64,000 nucleotides of DNA from Vibrio orientalis CIP 102891 = ATCC 33934 (lineage in GTDB: Bacteria; Pseudomonadota; Gammaproteobacteria; Enterobacterales; Vibrionaceae): contig NZ_ACZV01000005.1 of the NCBI RefSeq assembly GCF_000176235.1, positions 806,001-870,000 on the forward strand, written 5' to 3'. Below are positions 8,605-18,356 of the stretch, in pieces; the first letter of the stretch is position 1, and each line of letters starts with the position of its first letter. The position numbers and the translations under genes were made by a program. Below the pieces are notes generated by a model that had not been told where the DNA came from, made no database searches, and was given only the letters and a program-made list of their open reading frames with translations.

Positions 8605-9288
8605 CTATCTGAGCATTTTAGGCGCTTGAGCACCATTGATTGGACGGCTGACCGAAACAGTGCGGCCTTTCTTTAAACCGACCTCATAGTCATCAGTTAG
8701 GTTCTTCATCGCCTCTCTAAGCTGCTGCTTAAAGGTCTCACGATCGATGTTTTGGAACTCTTTATCGATGTAATCATCAATTTTCTTGGCTGAGTCCTCA
8801 TCGGGGCTGATGATCGGCAGTTTTTCAAGTGCGCCTTCAACCCAGCCAGAAAGAAATGAGTTCACACGACGGGTAACTTCAGCATTGGAAGTCCCTGATC
8901 CCGCGAACCCGTTACGGAACCTGCCTGTTTGCTCGTTCATCTCACGATAGATGATATCGAAGGCGAAGGCTGCGAAGATGGCTCGGTCAGCTTCACCGAT
9001 AAACTCGACACGCTTTAAGCCCTTATGATTCAACAGTACTGCTTCAACACCAAATTTGGTGTTAATACCGCGAATGATTCTTAGGATATTTGAACCGACA
9101 TTCGCTGGGAGTAAATGCGTCGATTGAGTCTTGCCCATCTTGATAAACTCGATATCGTCTTTATCTAGGCCGTATTTCAGCATTAGACGATGAGCCATTT
9201 TAATCGCATTTGCTGCTTCGTTTACGTTGGCTGAGTTACCAAGCTCTAAACATTTTGCAATTTTTTTAAGGGCTTTCTGTTTATCCAT
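8605..9288 (-). CDS. DUF2786 domain protein
   Basis: 227 residues from ATG 9288. The N-terminal ~45 residues (K-A-L-K-K-I-A-K-C-L-x-L ... E-A-x-N-A-I-K-M-A-H-R-L-M) match the DUF2786 helical domain, often found in phage and plasmid genes but also in Vibrio chromosomes. The central part resembles the second domain that commonly follows it; the C-terminus is basic. A TTG at 9300 in frame is an alternative start, with GAGA four to eight bases ahead; the ATG itself has only a weak site, so the start is uncertain. No phage genes are nearby. Function unknown. Confidence 0.8.
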   Translation of the reverse strand: MDKQKALKKIAKCLELGNSANVNEAANAIKMAHRLMLKYGLDKDDIEFIKMGKTQSTHLLPANVGSNILRIIRGINTKFGVEAVLLNHKGLKRVEFIGEADRAIFAAFAFDIIYREMNEQTGRFRNGFAGSGTSNAEVTRRVNSFLSGWVEGALEKLPIISPDEDSAKKIDDYIDKEFQNIDRETFKQQLREAMKNLTDDYEVGLKKGRTVSVSRPINGAQAPKMLR

Positions 9289-9437
9289 TGAACGGAACAA
9301 ATCTCACTAATTTTACGAAGTCGGACATTTTAACGTGTTATGGCCCAAAACGGAAATAATCCAGCTAAAGAATAGCCGATGTCGGATGAGATCAGGACGA
9401 AGATTTAAGTGGGGACGAATAGTGAAAACGAACACAC

Positions 9438-9459
9438 GCCACCACCAAAAGGTGGTAGC
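9438..9459 (-). terminator. Possible terminator after DUF3334 gene
   Basis: GCTACCACC, TTTT loop, GGTGGTGGC on the minus strand (one internal mismatch), about 30 bases after the stop; the tail is only moderately T-rich. Confidence 0.45.
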
Positions 9460-9490
9460 GCACATACAAAATTACGGACAAGCGACGAGG

Positions 9491-10192
9491 TTAGATGCCT
9501 AGTTCATCAAGCAAGTCGTTTGCGCTGGCACCACTCGCCGCTTCAGACTTTGTCTCTTTATCCGACTTCATTTTTTGCTGAGCTTTTTCCAGAATAGTAT
9601 CTGGGCACTCGTCTTCAGCCGATTCGAAATCTTCTAATTGGATAAACTCAGTTTTATCCATCGCAAGTTCTAAATAGAAAATGTTGCCTTGATCGGTAGA
9701 GAAGGTCACACGACGGGCTTGCGGTCGGTCAAGGTTGGTATCTACTGAGAGGTTCACTTGCTTATTCAGTGCCAACATTTTCGGTTGGTTCTGAGTGATG
9801 TGAGTATGAAGATCTTTACGAACTTGATTGGTAAAGTTACCGACCAATTGGTTCATTAGCTCCCCAAGTACGTCAGCGACTTCATCAGAGGTGTGCAGGA
9901 CGGCAAGCTCTTCTTCAGGCATTCCCATATTGCGCATGTAGTTTGTGTAAACTTCTAATGCAGCTTTAGAGGTGAAGTTAATAACCACTAAACCAGAGAA
10001 GCCACCATCGAAAAGTACAAAACAGCCAAAGTCAGGTTTTAAGCTGGTCTTGGTGATTTTTTGCACCATAGCTGAGTAAGTAATTTGCGAGCTGGTTGCT
10101 GAACTCAATACACCAGAAACGGACTGGCATAGCTTTAATAGAATATCTTCTGTTGTGACAACTTTATTTTTTTTCATGGATGATTCGCTCAT
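9491..10192 (-). CDS. DUF3334 protein; candidate CheC/CheX-like phosphatase with CheZ-like tail
   Basis: 233 residues, recognised as DUF3334. Residues 55-125 read like the CheC/CheX fold: a Gly-rich hydrophobic strand (G-G-F-S-G-L-V-V-I-N-F), a helix, then D107-V-L-G-E111-L-M-N114. This fits the CheC/CheX/FliY consensus [D/S]-x3-E-x2-N-x22-P, including Pro at 137, exactly 22 residues after N114. After a second beta-rich stretch (150-180) comes a charged, probably disordered linker, and the protein ends N-D-L-L-D-E-L-G-I. That resembles the C-terminal CheY-binding peptide of CheZ (DLLDSLGF in E. coli). Inference: a cytoplasmic response-regulator phosphatase. The start could be M6. Divergent from ydiJ; no chemotaxis gene adjoins it. 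Confidence 0.85.
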   Translation of the reverse strand: MSESSMKKNKVVTTEDILLKLCQSVSGVLSSATSSQITYSAMVQKITKTSLKPDFGCFVLFDGGFSGLVVINFTSKAALEVYTNYMRNMGMPEEELAVLHTSDEVADVLGELMNQLVGNFTNQVRKDLHTHITQNQPKMLALNKQVNLSVDTNLDRPQARRVTFSTDQGNIFYLELAMDKTEFIQLEDFESAEDECPDTILEKAQQKMKSDKETKSEAASGASANDLLDELGI

Positions 10193-10379
10193 AGAAACAC
10201 TTCAAATTGTTTTTATTCATTTTAAGTGTGGGAAAAAAATGCGATAAGTTCCATTCTGACACTGCATTTCTGTTTTGATCACCCTTTTAAATGTTGTAAA
10301 GTGACGAGATTCAAATAATAGTTCAAATTTTAGCGAACCCAGTGCTGATTGGATCAGCGTCGTAGGGAGCAGGAAGCCA

Positions 10380-13300
10380 ATGTTACCAAGATTACATTCT
10401 CAGTCGGATGTGGATCCGATTGTACTCACCTTTCTAAAAGAACTCGAAGCCGCTGGTTTTAAAGGCGACATTGAAAGTCAGTTTTCTAGTCGTTTAGCGG
10501 TTGCCACGGATAACAGTGTTTATCAGCAACTACCTCAAGCGGTTGTTCACCCCAAATCAACGCAAGACGTGGTACTCATCGGTAAGTTGAGTAATGACTC
10601 CCAGTATGAACGAATTACTTTTTCTCCTCGCGGTGGCGGTACTGGTACCAATGGTCAATCTTTGACCAAAGGTATTGTGGTTGATTTGTCGCGTCACATG
10701 AACAAAGTCCTTGAAATCAATGAAGATGAAGGCTGGGTTCGTGTTCAAACGGGTGTGATAAAAGATCAGCTCAATGATGCGGTTCGGCCATATGGGTACT
10801 TTTTCTCTCCTGATCTTTCAACCAGTAATCGCGCAACACTTGGCGGTATGATCAATACTGATGCATCCGGTCAAGGCTCGCTAAAGTACGGCAAAACCTC
10901 TGACCACGTCCTTTCGTTGCAAGCGGTGTTTGCGGATGGCTCGACCATTGAATCTGACTTATCTCGCGGTCTGCCGGAAGAGGGAGAGTATGCTTTTACT
11001 GCTTACCATACGACAGAGAAAGTATGTCGCGAAAAACGAGCGAAAATTGATGAGAAATTTCCGCCCCTCAATCGCTTTCTAACGGGTTATGACCTCAAAA
11101 ATTCTTTAGATGTAGAGCAAGACCAATTTGACCTTACTCGCGTACTGTGTGGCGCAGAGGGCTCTCTAGCCTTTATCACTGAAGCAAAGCTCAACCTTAC
11201 GCCAATCCCGAAAGCACGTACCTTGGTGAACGTTAAATACAACAGTTTTGAATCCGCATTGCGTAACGCGCCGTTTATGGTTGAAGCAAAGGCATTGTCG
11301 GTCGAAACGGTTGACTCGAAAGTATTGAATTTAGCCAAGAAAGATATTGTTTGGCATACCGTCAGTGATTTACTTACCGATGTACCTGGAAAAGATATGC
11401 AGGGCATCAACATGGTCGAGTTTGCAGGACAAGATGAGCAAGAAGTCAACGCTTTGGTTGAAGCATTGAGCCAGCGCCTAGATGCCATGATGGAGAGCAA
11501 TGAAGCAGGCATCATTGGTTATCAAGTATGTAGCGATGTCGCGAGCATTGGTCGCATCTACAATATGCGTAAAAAAGCAGTGGGTCTGCTTGGCGCAGCA
11601 AAAGGACGAGCAAAGCCCGTTGCCTTCGCCGAAGACACCTGTGTACCACCTGAGAACTTAGCGGACTTTATCGTTGAGTTTAGAGAGCTGCTTGATGCGA
11701 AATCACTCAACTACGGTATGTTTGGGCATGTAGATGCCGGTGTTTTGCACGTGCGTCCGGCGTTAGACTTGTGCGATCCGAAGCAAGAAGCTCTGATGCA
11801 TGAACTCTCTGATGAGGTGGTCAAGCTGGTGGCGAAATATGGTGGCCTGATGTGGGGCGAGCATGGCAAAGGCTTCCGTTCTGAGTATGGTCCAGAGTTT
11901 TTTGGTGAAGAGCTGTTTACTGAGCTTCGTCGAGTCAAATCTGCGTTCGATCCACACAATAAGATGAACCCGGGCAAGATTTGTACGCCGCTAGAAAGTA
12001 ACCATGAACTGGTTAAAGTGACCGATACCAAACGTGGCTACTATGATCGCCAAATCGACGTTCAAGTGCGCGACAGCTTCAAGCAAGCGATGGAGTGCAA
12101 CGGTAACGGCCTATGCTTTAATTACGATACCTCGTCACCAATGTGTCCTTCGATGAAAGTGACCGCGGATAGAAGACATTCGCCAAAAGGGCGCGCAGGT
12201 ATGGTGAGAGAGTGGCTCCGTCAACTAACCGACCAAGGCGTTGATATTCTTGATCTAGAGCAGCAAGCTCTGCAAGAGAGCGCGTCAATCAAGACTATGA
12301 TTGACCGCGTTCGCAACAGCCTAAATAAGCGTCATGAGTATGACTTTTCTCATGAAGTGTATGAGGCGATGAATGGCTGTCTGGCATGTAAAGCGTGTGC
12401 GAGCCAATGTCCGATTAAAGTGGATGTCCCAAGCTTCCGTTCGCGCTTTTTAAATATTTACTACTCACGTTACCAGCGCCCAGCGAAAGACTATTTAGTA
12501 GCGAATATTGAAAGTATGCTGCCAGTACTAGCCAAGGCGCCTCAGTTGGTTAACGGTGCGTTAAAGCAGCAATGGGTTCAAGATCTAACGGCCAAGTCGG
12601 TGGGCTATGTGGATTCGCCACTCCTGTCTATCCCTACCTTGAGTAAACGACTCTCAGGACTCAAAGCGTTTGATCTCCAGGCTTTGGCTGCGTTGTCAAA
12701 ACAAGATAAAGCCAATCACGTTGTGATCGTTCAAGACCCGTTTACGAGCTACTACGACGCTCAAGTGGTTGAAGACTTTGCGACGCTAGTGAGTAAGTTA
12801 GGTAAAACGCCAGTATTATTGCCGTTTAAGCCAAATGGCAAAGCTCAGCATGTGAAAGGTTTCCTTAAGAAATTTGCCAACAACGCGAAAAATACCGCGG
12901 CGTTCTTGCAGCAAGTGGCGGATATTAATATTCCTTTGGTCGGTGTCGATCCTGCTTTGGTGCTCTGCTATCGAGATGAGTACCAAGAAGTGCTGCAAGA
13001 GAAACGTGGTGACTTCCAAGTGTTAACAGTGCACGAATGGTTAGAGCCGAAATTGGCAGAGTTTGAACAGCAAGCGCCTAATGGTGATGAACCTTGGTAC
13101 TTGTTTGCTCACTGTACTGAAAAGACCAAGATGCCAAATGCAGAGAAAGAGTGGGGAGCGATCTTCGCGCACTTTGGCGCTCGATTGGATTCCGTTCCGG
13201 TGGGTTGCTGTGGCATGGCGGGTACCTTTGGTCATGAGGTAGATAAGTTGCAGATGTCGAAAGATATTTATGGCCTAAGCTGGAAGCCAAGGCTGCAAGA

Positions 13301-13412
13301 TTTACCTAAGGAGCGCTGCCTGGTGACGGGCTATTCTTGTCGAAGCCAAGTGAAGCGCTTTGAACAGGAAAAGGTTCAGCATCCGCTGCAAGCTTTATTG
13401 AAGATAGTATAA
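10380..13412 (+). CDS. ydiJ: YdiJ-type FAD/Fe-S dehydrogenase (D-2-hydroxyacid, D-2-hydroxyglutarate type)
   Basis: 1010 residues, the size of E. coli YdiJ. It begins with an FAD-binding PCMH domain (about 50-280; R-G-G-G-T-G-T-N-G is the FAD loop), then the FAD-linked oxidase C-terminal domain (to ~545). Cysteine clusters at about 572-590 (C-N-G-N-G-L-C ... M-C-P) and 667-680 (C-L-A-C-K-A-C-x3-C-P) bind iron-sulphur centres. A CCG-type domain ends the protein, with G-C-C-G-M-A-G at about 943. Such fused proteins oxidise D-2-hydroxyacids and pass electrons on; E. coli YdiJ is reported to act on D-2-hydroxyglutarate, so older D-lactate dehydrogenase labels may be imprecise. Good AGGA ribosome site. 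Divergent from DUF3334. Confidence 0.9.
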   Translation: MLPRLHSQSDVDPIVLTFLKELEAAGFKGDIESQFSSRLAVATDNSVYQQLPQAVVHPKSTQDVVLIGKLSNDSQYERITFSPRGGGTGTNGQSLTKGIVVDLSRHMNKVLEINEDEGWVRVQTGVIKDQLNDAVRPYGYFFSPDLSTSNRATLGGMINTDASGQGSLKYGKTSDHVLSLQAVFADGSTIESDLSRGLPEEGEYAFTAYHTTEKVCREKRAKIDEKFPPLNRFLTGYDLKNSLDVEQDQFDLTRVLCGAEGSLAFITEAKLNLTPIPKARTLVNVKYNSFESALRNAPFMVEAKALSVETVDSKVLNLAKKDIVWHTVSDLLTDVPGKDMQGINMVEFAGQDEQEVNALVEALSQRLDAMMESNEAGIIGYQVCSDVASIGRIYNMRKKAVGLLGAAKGRAKPVAFAEDTCVPPENLADFIVEFRELLDAKSLNYGMFGHVDAGVLHVRPALDLCDPKQEALMHELSDEVVKLVAKYGGLMWGEHGKGFRSEYGPEFFGEELFTELRRVKSAFDPHNKMNPGKICTPLESNHELVKVTDTKRGYYDRQIDVQVRDSFKQAMECNGNGLCFNYDTSSPMCPSMKVTADRRHSPKGRAGMVREWLRQLTDQGVDILDLEQQALQESASIKTMIDRVRNSLNKRHEYDFSHEVYEAMNGCLACKACASQCPIKVDVPSFRSRFLNIYYSRYQRPAKDYLVANIESMLPVLAKAPQLVNGALKQQWVQDLTAKSVGYVDSPLLSIPTLSKRLSGLKAFDLQALAALSKQDKANHVVIVQDPFTSYYDAQVVEDFATLVSKLGKTPVLLPFKPNGKAQHVKGFLKKFANNAKNTAAFLQQVADINIPLVGVDPALVLCYRDEYQEVLQEKRGDFQVLTVHEWLEPKLAEFEQQAPNGDEPWYLFAHCTEKTKMPNAEKEWGAIFAHFGARLDSVPVGCCGMAGTFGHEVDKLQMSKDIYGLSWKPRLQDLPKERCLVTGYSCRSQVKRFEQEKVQHPLQALLKIV

Positions 13413-13417
13413 CGTCT

Positions 13418-13450
13418 AATAGCTCAGCCTTTATGGTTAAGCTATTTTTA
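13418..13450 (+). terminator. Terminator after ydiJ
   Basis: AATAGCT and AGCTATT arms with an inner AGCC/GGTT pairing, followed by TTTTA; begins 6 bases after the ydiJ stop. Confidence 0.65.
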
Positions 13451-13477
13451 TAGGTAAGTTAACTATAGGGAATGTAC

Positions 13478-13939
13478 ATGGATGTATTAGAACGAAAGAT
13501 CCCACCGGTGGCGTTGTTTGTCTTATTTGTTGTTGCCATCAATCATATCAGCCATGAGTTTGTTCGTTTTACGGTAAATTTGCCGCTGAGCTTAGTGGTG
13601 TTTTTAGTCTGTTTCGTCGTGGCGGGCTTTGTCGGTATTGCCGGAGTATATGAGTTCAGACGAGCTCAAACGACGGTTAATCCGGTTAAGGTAGAGACAG
13701 CCTCAACAGTGGTCGATAGTGGCATTTTCGCCTATACCCGTAATCCGATGTACCTCGGACTCTTTCTGCTTTTGTTTGGTTTTGCCTATTGGCAGCAGAA
13801 CCTTATTTCAATCGCGTTTTCTTTTACATTCATCCTCTATATGAACCGTTTCCAAATTCTTCCTGAAGAACGCGCTTTAGAAGCTTTGTTTGGTGCGTCG
13901 TATATTGATTACAAACAAAGAGTTAGACGCTGGATTTAG
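13478..13939 (+). CDS. Small membrane methyltransferase (isoprenylcysteine carboxyl methyltransferase-like)
   Basis: 153 residues from ATG 13478, which sits seven bases after AGGG; the ATG at 13472 is too close to that site. Four or so hydrophobic segments. The conserved C-terminal block Y-T-R-N-P-M-Y-L-G ... E-E-R-A-L-E-A-L-F-G-x-x-Y-x-x-Y is the ICMT/PEMT family SAM-binding signature, in which R-N-P-M-Y and the E-E pair are the key residues. Bacterial members methylate unknown lipids or small molecules; the substrate cannot be told from sequence. Flanked by terminators on both sides, so transcribed alone. Confidence 0.88.
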   Translation: MDVLERKIPPVALFVLFVVAINHISHEFVRFTVNLPLSLVVFLVCFVVAGFVGIAGVYEFRRAQTTVNPVKVETASTVVDSGIFAYTRNPMYLGLFLLLFGFAYWQQNLISIAFSFTFILYMNRFQILPEERALEALFGASYIDYKQRVRRWI

Positions 13940-13964
13940 TCTAGATAATTTAACCTTAAATGAA

Positions 13965-13992
13965 AAAGCCCTGCGTTAGAAAGCAGGGCTTT
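13965..13992. terminator. Bidirectional terminator between methyltransferase gene and hutH
   Basis: AAAGCCCTGC / GCAGGGCTTT, a perfect 10-bp stem with 8-base loop, A-rich before and T-rich after; serves both convergent units. Confidence 0.85.
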
Positions 13993-14016
13993 GTATTTGT
14001 GTGCTGGTTAATCGAC

Positions 14017-15558
14017 TTAAGCCATTTTCACACTTGGCAATAGTGCCTCAGGCATCAAGTGGTTATGTACCGCTAGTTTAAGCAGTGCGTTTGCCGCTTC
14101 GATGTCGGGTGCGAAGTAACGGTCTTTATCGTAGAACGAAACTTTCTCTCTTAGGATCTGCTTCGCTTCTTCGATACGAGCCGATGACTTATTTGGCGCG
14201 CGGAAGTCTAGCCCTTGCGCGGCAGATAGGTACTCGACCGCAAGAATGCCACGGGTGTTTTCGGCCATGTCACGTAGACGGCGACCTGCGAAAGTTGCCA
14301 TGGATACATGATCTTCTTGGTTGGCTGAGGTTGGTAAACTATCAACCGAAGCTGGGTGAGCCAGAGTTTTGTTTTCGCTCGCCAGTGCCGCAGAGGTTAC
14401 CTGAGCAATCATAAAGCCTGAGTTAACGCCGCCGTTGTCTACCAAGAACGGTGGCAGTTTCGAAAGGGCACTGTCAATCAGCAGGGCCATACGACGCTCT
14501 GACAGACTGCCTACTTCAGCAATCGCCAAGGCGAGGTTATCTGCTGCCATTGCGACAGGCTCGGCGTGGAAGTTACCGCCAGAGATAATATCGCCATCTT
14601 CAGCGAATACTAGCGGGTTATCCGACACTGAGTTTGCTTCAACTTGCAAGATATCTGCGGAATTACGAATTTGCTGCAAACATGCGCCCATTACCTGAGG
14701 CTGACAGCGCAGTGAGTATGGGTCTTGAACCTTTTCACAACCCGTGTGTGATTCACCAATATCACTGTTGATATCGAGTAGGTGGCGATACGCTGCAGCG
14801 GCATCCATTTGTCCACGATGGCCACGTACGCGGTGAATACGCGGATCGAATGGACGACGACTTCCAAGTGCTGCTTCCACTGACATCGCGCCACACACTG
14901 TTGCGGACGCGAACAGATCTTCTGCTGCAAACAGGCCTTCTAATGCAAAAGCAGTCGATGCTTGAGTGCCGTTTAGAAGCGCTAGGCCTTCTTTTGGCGC
15001 AAGGGTGATCGGTTCAAGGCCAGCAATCTTAAGAGCTTCAATACCTGAAATGATTTTGCCGTTATGACGCGCTTCTCCTTCACCAAGTAATACCGTACTC
15101 ATATGGGCAAGAGGTGCTAAATCACCCGACGCGCCAACTGAGCCTTTTTGCGGCACACATGGGTAGACTTGCGAATTAACTAAGTCGATCAGCGCTTGAA
15201 TCACTTTTAGGCGAATGCCGGAGTAACCACGTGACAAGCTATTGATTTTCAACACCATCATAAGTCTGACGGTTTCATCAGACATAAACTCACCAATACC
15301 CGCGGCGTGTGACAGTACGATACTTTTTTGTAGCGTTTCCAAGTCCTCAGGGGCAATACGCGTGTTAGCTAATAGACCGAAGCCAGTATTAATACCATAG
15401 ACAGTGCGATCTTCTGCGATTACTTGCTCAACTACTTGCGTGCTTTCTTCAATCGCTGGTACCGCCTCTGAGTCAAGGGTGAGATTGATTGGCGAGCGGC
15501 TCACTTGACGCAGTAAGGCTAGGTTAAGTTGTCCCGGCTTAAGTGTGAGGTTTAACAT
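14017..15558 (-). CDS. hutH: Histidine ammonia-lyase
   Basis: Removes ammonia from L-histidine to give urocanate, the first step of histidine degradation. 513 residues from the second ATG ([10 protein letters not shown]), chosen because AAGGA lies eight bases ahead of it; the ATG two codons earlier is only two bases from the site. The Ala-Ser-Gly triad that self-cyclises into the MIO electrophile is at 143-145 in [12 protein letters not shown]. The Y-G-I-N-T-G-F-G active-site loop is at 54-61. Last gene of the leftward hutIGUH operon, 11 bases after hutU, ending at a shared terminator. Confidence 0.97.
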   Translation of the reverse strand: MLNLTLKPGQLNLALLRQVSRSPINLTLDSEAVPAIEESTQVVEQVIAEDRTVYGINTGFGLLANTRIAPEDLETLQKSIVLSHAAGIGEFMSDETVRLMMVLKINSLSRGYSGIRLKVIQALIDLVNSQVYPCVPQKGSVGASGDLAPLAHMSTVLLGEGEARHNGKIISGIEALKIAGLEPITLAPKEGLALLNGTQASTAFALEGLFAAEDLFASATVCGAMSVEAALGSRRPFDPRIHRVRGHRGQMDAAAAYRHLLDINSDIGESHTGCEKVQDPYSLRCQPQVMGACLQQIRNSADILQVEANSVSDNPLVFAEDGDIISGGNFHAEPVAMAADNLALAIAEVGSLSERRMALLIDSALSKLPPFLVDNGGVNSGFMIAQVTSAALASENKTLAHPASVDSLPTSANQEDHVSMATFAGRRLRDMAENTRGILAVEYLSAAQGLDFRAPNKSSARIEEAKQILREKVSFYDKDRYFAPDIEAANALLKLAVHNHLMPEALLPSVKMA

Positions 15559-15569
15559 CTTCATAATCC

Positions 15570-17267
15570 TTATTTAAGCTTACGCAGTTCTTCGTTTAGC
15601 ATCGGTAGGTCAAGACCTTGCTCTGCTGCACATTGTTTAGCAATATCATAGCCAGCGTCCGCATGGCGCATAACGCCAGTTGCAGGGTCGTTATGCAGAA
15701 CGCGAGCAATACGTTCTGATGCATCTTGGCTACCATCACAACAAATTACCATACCTGAGTGCTGTGAGAAGCCCATACCAACGCCGCCACCGTGGTGTAG
15801 AGAAACCCAAGTAGCGCCGCCAGCGGTATTTAGTAGTGCGTTCATTAGCGGCCAGTCAGAAACAGCGTCTGAACCATCCATCATCCCTTCTGTTTCGCGG
15901 TTAGGGCTGGCAACCGAACCTGAGTCTAAGTGGTCACGACCAATCACCACTGGCGCTTTTAGCTCGCCATTTTTAACCATTTCATTGAAGGCTTGGCCTA
16001 GGCGCTCACGATCTTTTAAGCCAACCCAGCAGATACGTGCAGGCAAACCTTGAAAATGAATACGTTCACGCGCCATATCTAGCCAGTTATGTAGATGCGG
16101 ATTGTCTGGGATCAGCTCTTTCACTTTTTGGTCTGTTTTGTAGATGTCCTCTGGGTCACCAGACAGTGCAGCCCAGCGGAATGGACCAATACCTTCACAG
16201 AACAATGGACGAATATAAGCAGGAACGAAGCCGGGGAAATCGAAGGCATTCTCGACGCCTTTTTCTAGAGCCATCTGACGGATGTTGTTGCCGTAATCGA
16301 GGGTCGCTGCACCGCGCTCTTGTAGAGCCAGCATCGCTTTGACTTGGATTGCCATAGACTCTTTTGCTGCGTCAACGACCATAGCTTCATCTTTTAGGCG
16401 CATGTCTGCGGCATGTTCCATCGACCAGCCAATTGGTAGGTAGCCGTTAAGCGGATCGTGTGCTGAGGTTTGGTCAGTCACAACATCAGGGGTAATGTTA
16501 CGTTCTACCAGTTCAGGGAATATATCCGCTGCGTTACCCAGTAGACCAACGGAAACCGGCGTTTCTGATTCATAGATAATCGCTAATGCTTCATCTAGGC
16601 TGGTTGCTTTTTTATCGACATAGCCAGTGCGTAAACGGTAATCGATACGTGATTCATCACACTCAACCGCAATCATAGAGAAGCCTGCCATTGTTGCAGC
16701 AAGAGGCTGAGCGCCGCCCATGCCACCAAGACCACCGGTTAGCACCCAACGGTTTTTGGCTTCACCATCAAAGTGCTTTTTCGCTACCGAGACGAAGGTT
16801 TCGTATGTGCCTTGAACAATGCCTTGTGAACCAATGTAGATCCAGCTGCCAGCGGTCATCTGGCCGTACATCATCAGACCTTGTTTATCGAGCTCATTGA
16901 AGTGTTCCCAATTCGCCCAGTGAGGTACAAGGTTAGAGTTAGCAATAAGTACGCGAGGGGCATTCTTATGAGTTGGAAAAACGCCAACAGGTTTTCCTGA
17001 TTGAACCAACAGTGTTTGATCATCTTCTAGGCGTTCAAGTACTTCGACAATCTTGTCATAACACTCCCAGTTACGGGCTGCACGGCCAATACCACCATAA
17101 ACAACCAATGAGTGCGGGTGCTCCGCGACGTCAGGGTCTAAGTTGTTCATCAGCATTCGAAGCGGTGCTTCAGTTAGCCAAGATTTCGCTCTCAAGGTGG
17201 TACCGTGTGGGGCACGTATAGTCCTTGTGGTATCGAGACGCATATCCTCTACTTGGCGCTGTGTCAT
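15570..17267 (-). CDS. hutU: Urocanate hydratase (urocanase)
   Basis: Converts urocanate to imidazolone propionate using tightly bound NAD+ as an electrophile. 565 residues, the full family length. The Rossmann-like NAD loop is seen as T-G-G-L-G-G-M-G-G near residue 177, and the conserved urocanase region with [15 protein letters not shown] lies near the C-terminus. Strong AAGGAG ribosome site before ATG. The 90-base gap to hutG upstream holds no HutC-like box that I can see, so it is probably cotranscribed from hutI. Confidence 0.97.
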   Translation of the reverse strand: MTQRQVEDMRLDTTRTIRAPHGTTLRAKSWLTEAPLRMLMNNLDPDVAEHPHSLVVYGGIGRAARNWECYDKIVEVLERLEDDQTLLVQSGKPVGVFPTHKNAPRVLIANSNLVPHWANWEHFNELDKQGLMMYGQMTAGSWIYIGSQGIVQGTYETFVSVAKKHFDGEAKNRWVLTGGLGGMGGAQPLAATMAGFSMIAVECDESRIDYRLRTGYVDKKATSLDEALAIIYESETPVSVGLLGNAADIFPELVERNITPDVVTDQTSAHDPLNGYLPIGWSMEHAADMRLKDEAMVVDAAKESMAIQVKAMLALQERGAATLDYGNNIRQMALEKGVENAFDFPGFVPAYIRPLFCEGIGPFRWAALSGDPEDIYKTDQKVKELIPDNPHLHNWLDMARERIHFQGLPARICWVGLKDRERLGQAFNEMVKNGELKAPVVIGRDHLDSGSVASPNRETEGMMDGSDAVSDWPLMNALLNTAGGATWVSLHHGGGVGMGFSQHSGMVICCDGSQDASERIARVLHNDPATGVMRHADAGYDIAKQCAAEQGLDLPMLNEELRKLK

Positions 17268-17357
17268 GGTAAAACTCCTTGTGGTTCACGTTATTCAGAC
17301 AAATAGGGGTCTTTGATGCTGATGCATCCTATTCACTGCCCACTATTTGGTTGATTG

Positions 17358-18356
17358 TTATTTTTCTGAAAAGGCGTTAGCGATATCCCAGCATAAACGT
17401 GCGGCGAGACGGGCGGTTTGGCTGTCTACGTCGTACGTTGGGTTGTACTCTGCGATATCTGCGAGGGCCAGTTTTTGTTTGTAATGTAAAATTCGGTCGA
17501 TAAAAGGGGCGATAGTATCAATGCTCACACCGCGCGCAGCAGGTGCACTGACACCAGGGGCTGTTGCGGCGGGGAAAACGTCTAAGTCGATGGTGAGATA
17601 GATAAAGTCACAATTGTCGATAAAGTGCTGCAACTGAGTTAAGTGGTAGACCTGATTGAGCGGCGTGAGTTCTTTATCCTCTATGTACCAGACGTTCAAC
17701 TCATCTGCGCGTTTGAAAAGTGCCTCAGTGTTGCTTGCTTTACTCACACCTAAACAGGCGTAGTGGAACGGCCAGTCTTTCTCGGAGCAGTATTTTTGAA
17801 TTTGGTTAAATGGGGTCCCTGAGCTCGGTTTAACATCGGCACGCTCACTTTCAAAAGCGCGTAAATCGAAATGCGCATCGAAGTTGATAATGCCAATTTT
17901 GGGTGGCTTGGCTGGGTTAATATACTCAAAGTAGCGCGCTAAACCTTGGAACGATGCCCATGCGACTTCATGTCCGCCACCTAAGGTAATGACAGGGGTC
18001 GACTTTAGCGCTGTGGCGATGACGTCGGCACACTGCTCTTGGCTTTGCTCGAGTAAATCATCATCACATATGACGTTACCCAAGTCGATGAGGTGACTCT
18101 CTTTATGCCATGCCATGTTAGCCAGAGCGCGGCGAATTAAATCCGGAGCACGGTGAGCACCGATACGGCCTTTATTGCGAGCAACGCCAGCGTCACAACA
18201 AAACCCAAGGAGACTAATGGCGTTGTGGTAAGGCTGTAACTCACTGACTTGCATTTGTCTTACGACATGGTGAACGCGTTTGCCTTGCGCGCCATCCTCT
18301 GCGTCGTGGCGACCTTGCCAATGAAAATCTTGGCTTGTTGTCATTTGATTAGACAT
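17358..18356 (-). CDS. hutG: Formimidoylglutamase
   Basis: Arginase-fold, Mn-dependent hydrolase turning N-formimidoyl-L-glutamate into glutamate and formamide, the last hut step in the direct route. 332 residues. Metal-binding motifs of the ureohydrolase family are present: [14 protein letters not shown] and T-I-D-L-D-V-F, followed by [12 protein letters not shown] stands nine bases before ATG and the start overlaps the end of hutI by 8 bases. With this gene the pathway ends in formamide rather than needing a separate formiminoglutamate deiminase. Confidence 0.95.
   Translation of the reverse strand: MSNQMTTSQDFHWQGRHDAEDGAQGKRVHHVVRQMQVSELQPYHNAISLLGFCCDAGVARNKGRIGAHRAPDLIRRALANMAWHKESHLIDLGNVICDDDLLEQSQEQCADVIATALKSTPVITLGGGHEVAWASFQGLARYFEYINPAKPPKIGIINFDAHFDLRAFESERADVKPSSGTPFNQIQKYCSEKDWPFHYACLGVSKASNTEALFKRADELNVWYIEDKELTPLNQVYHLTQLQHFIDNCDFIYLTIDLDVFPAATAPGVSAPAARGVSIDTIAPFIDRILHYKQKLALADIAEYNPTYDVDSQTARLAARLCWDIANAFSEK

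Noticed and set aside
9409..9597. 62-codon plus-strand frame starting between the DUF2786 and DUF3334 genes
   Set aside because: Runs into the antisense of DUF3334, no convincing ribosome site or protein features.
11087..11515. Long minus-strand open frame inside ydiJ
   Set aside because: Shadow of the strongly supported ydiJ coding frame; composition and lack of motifs or ribosome site do not support a gene.
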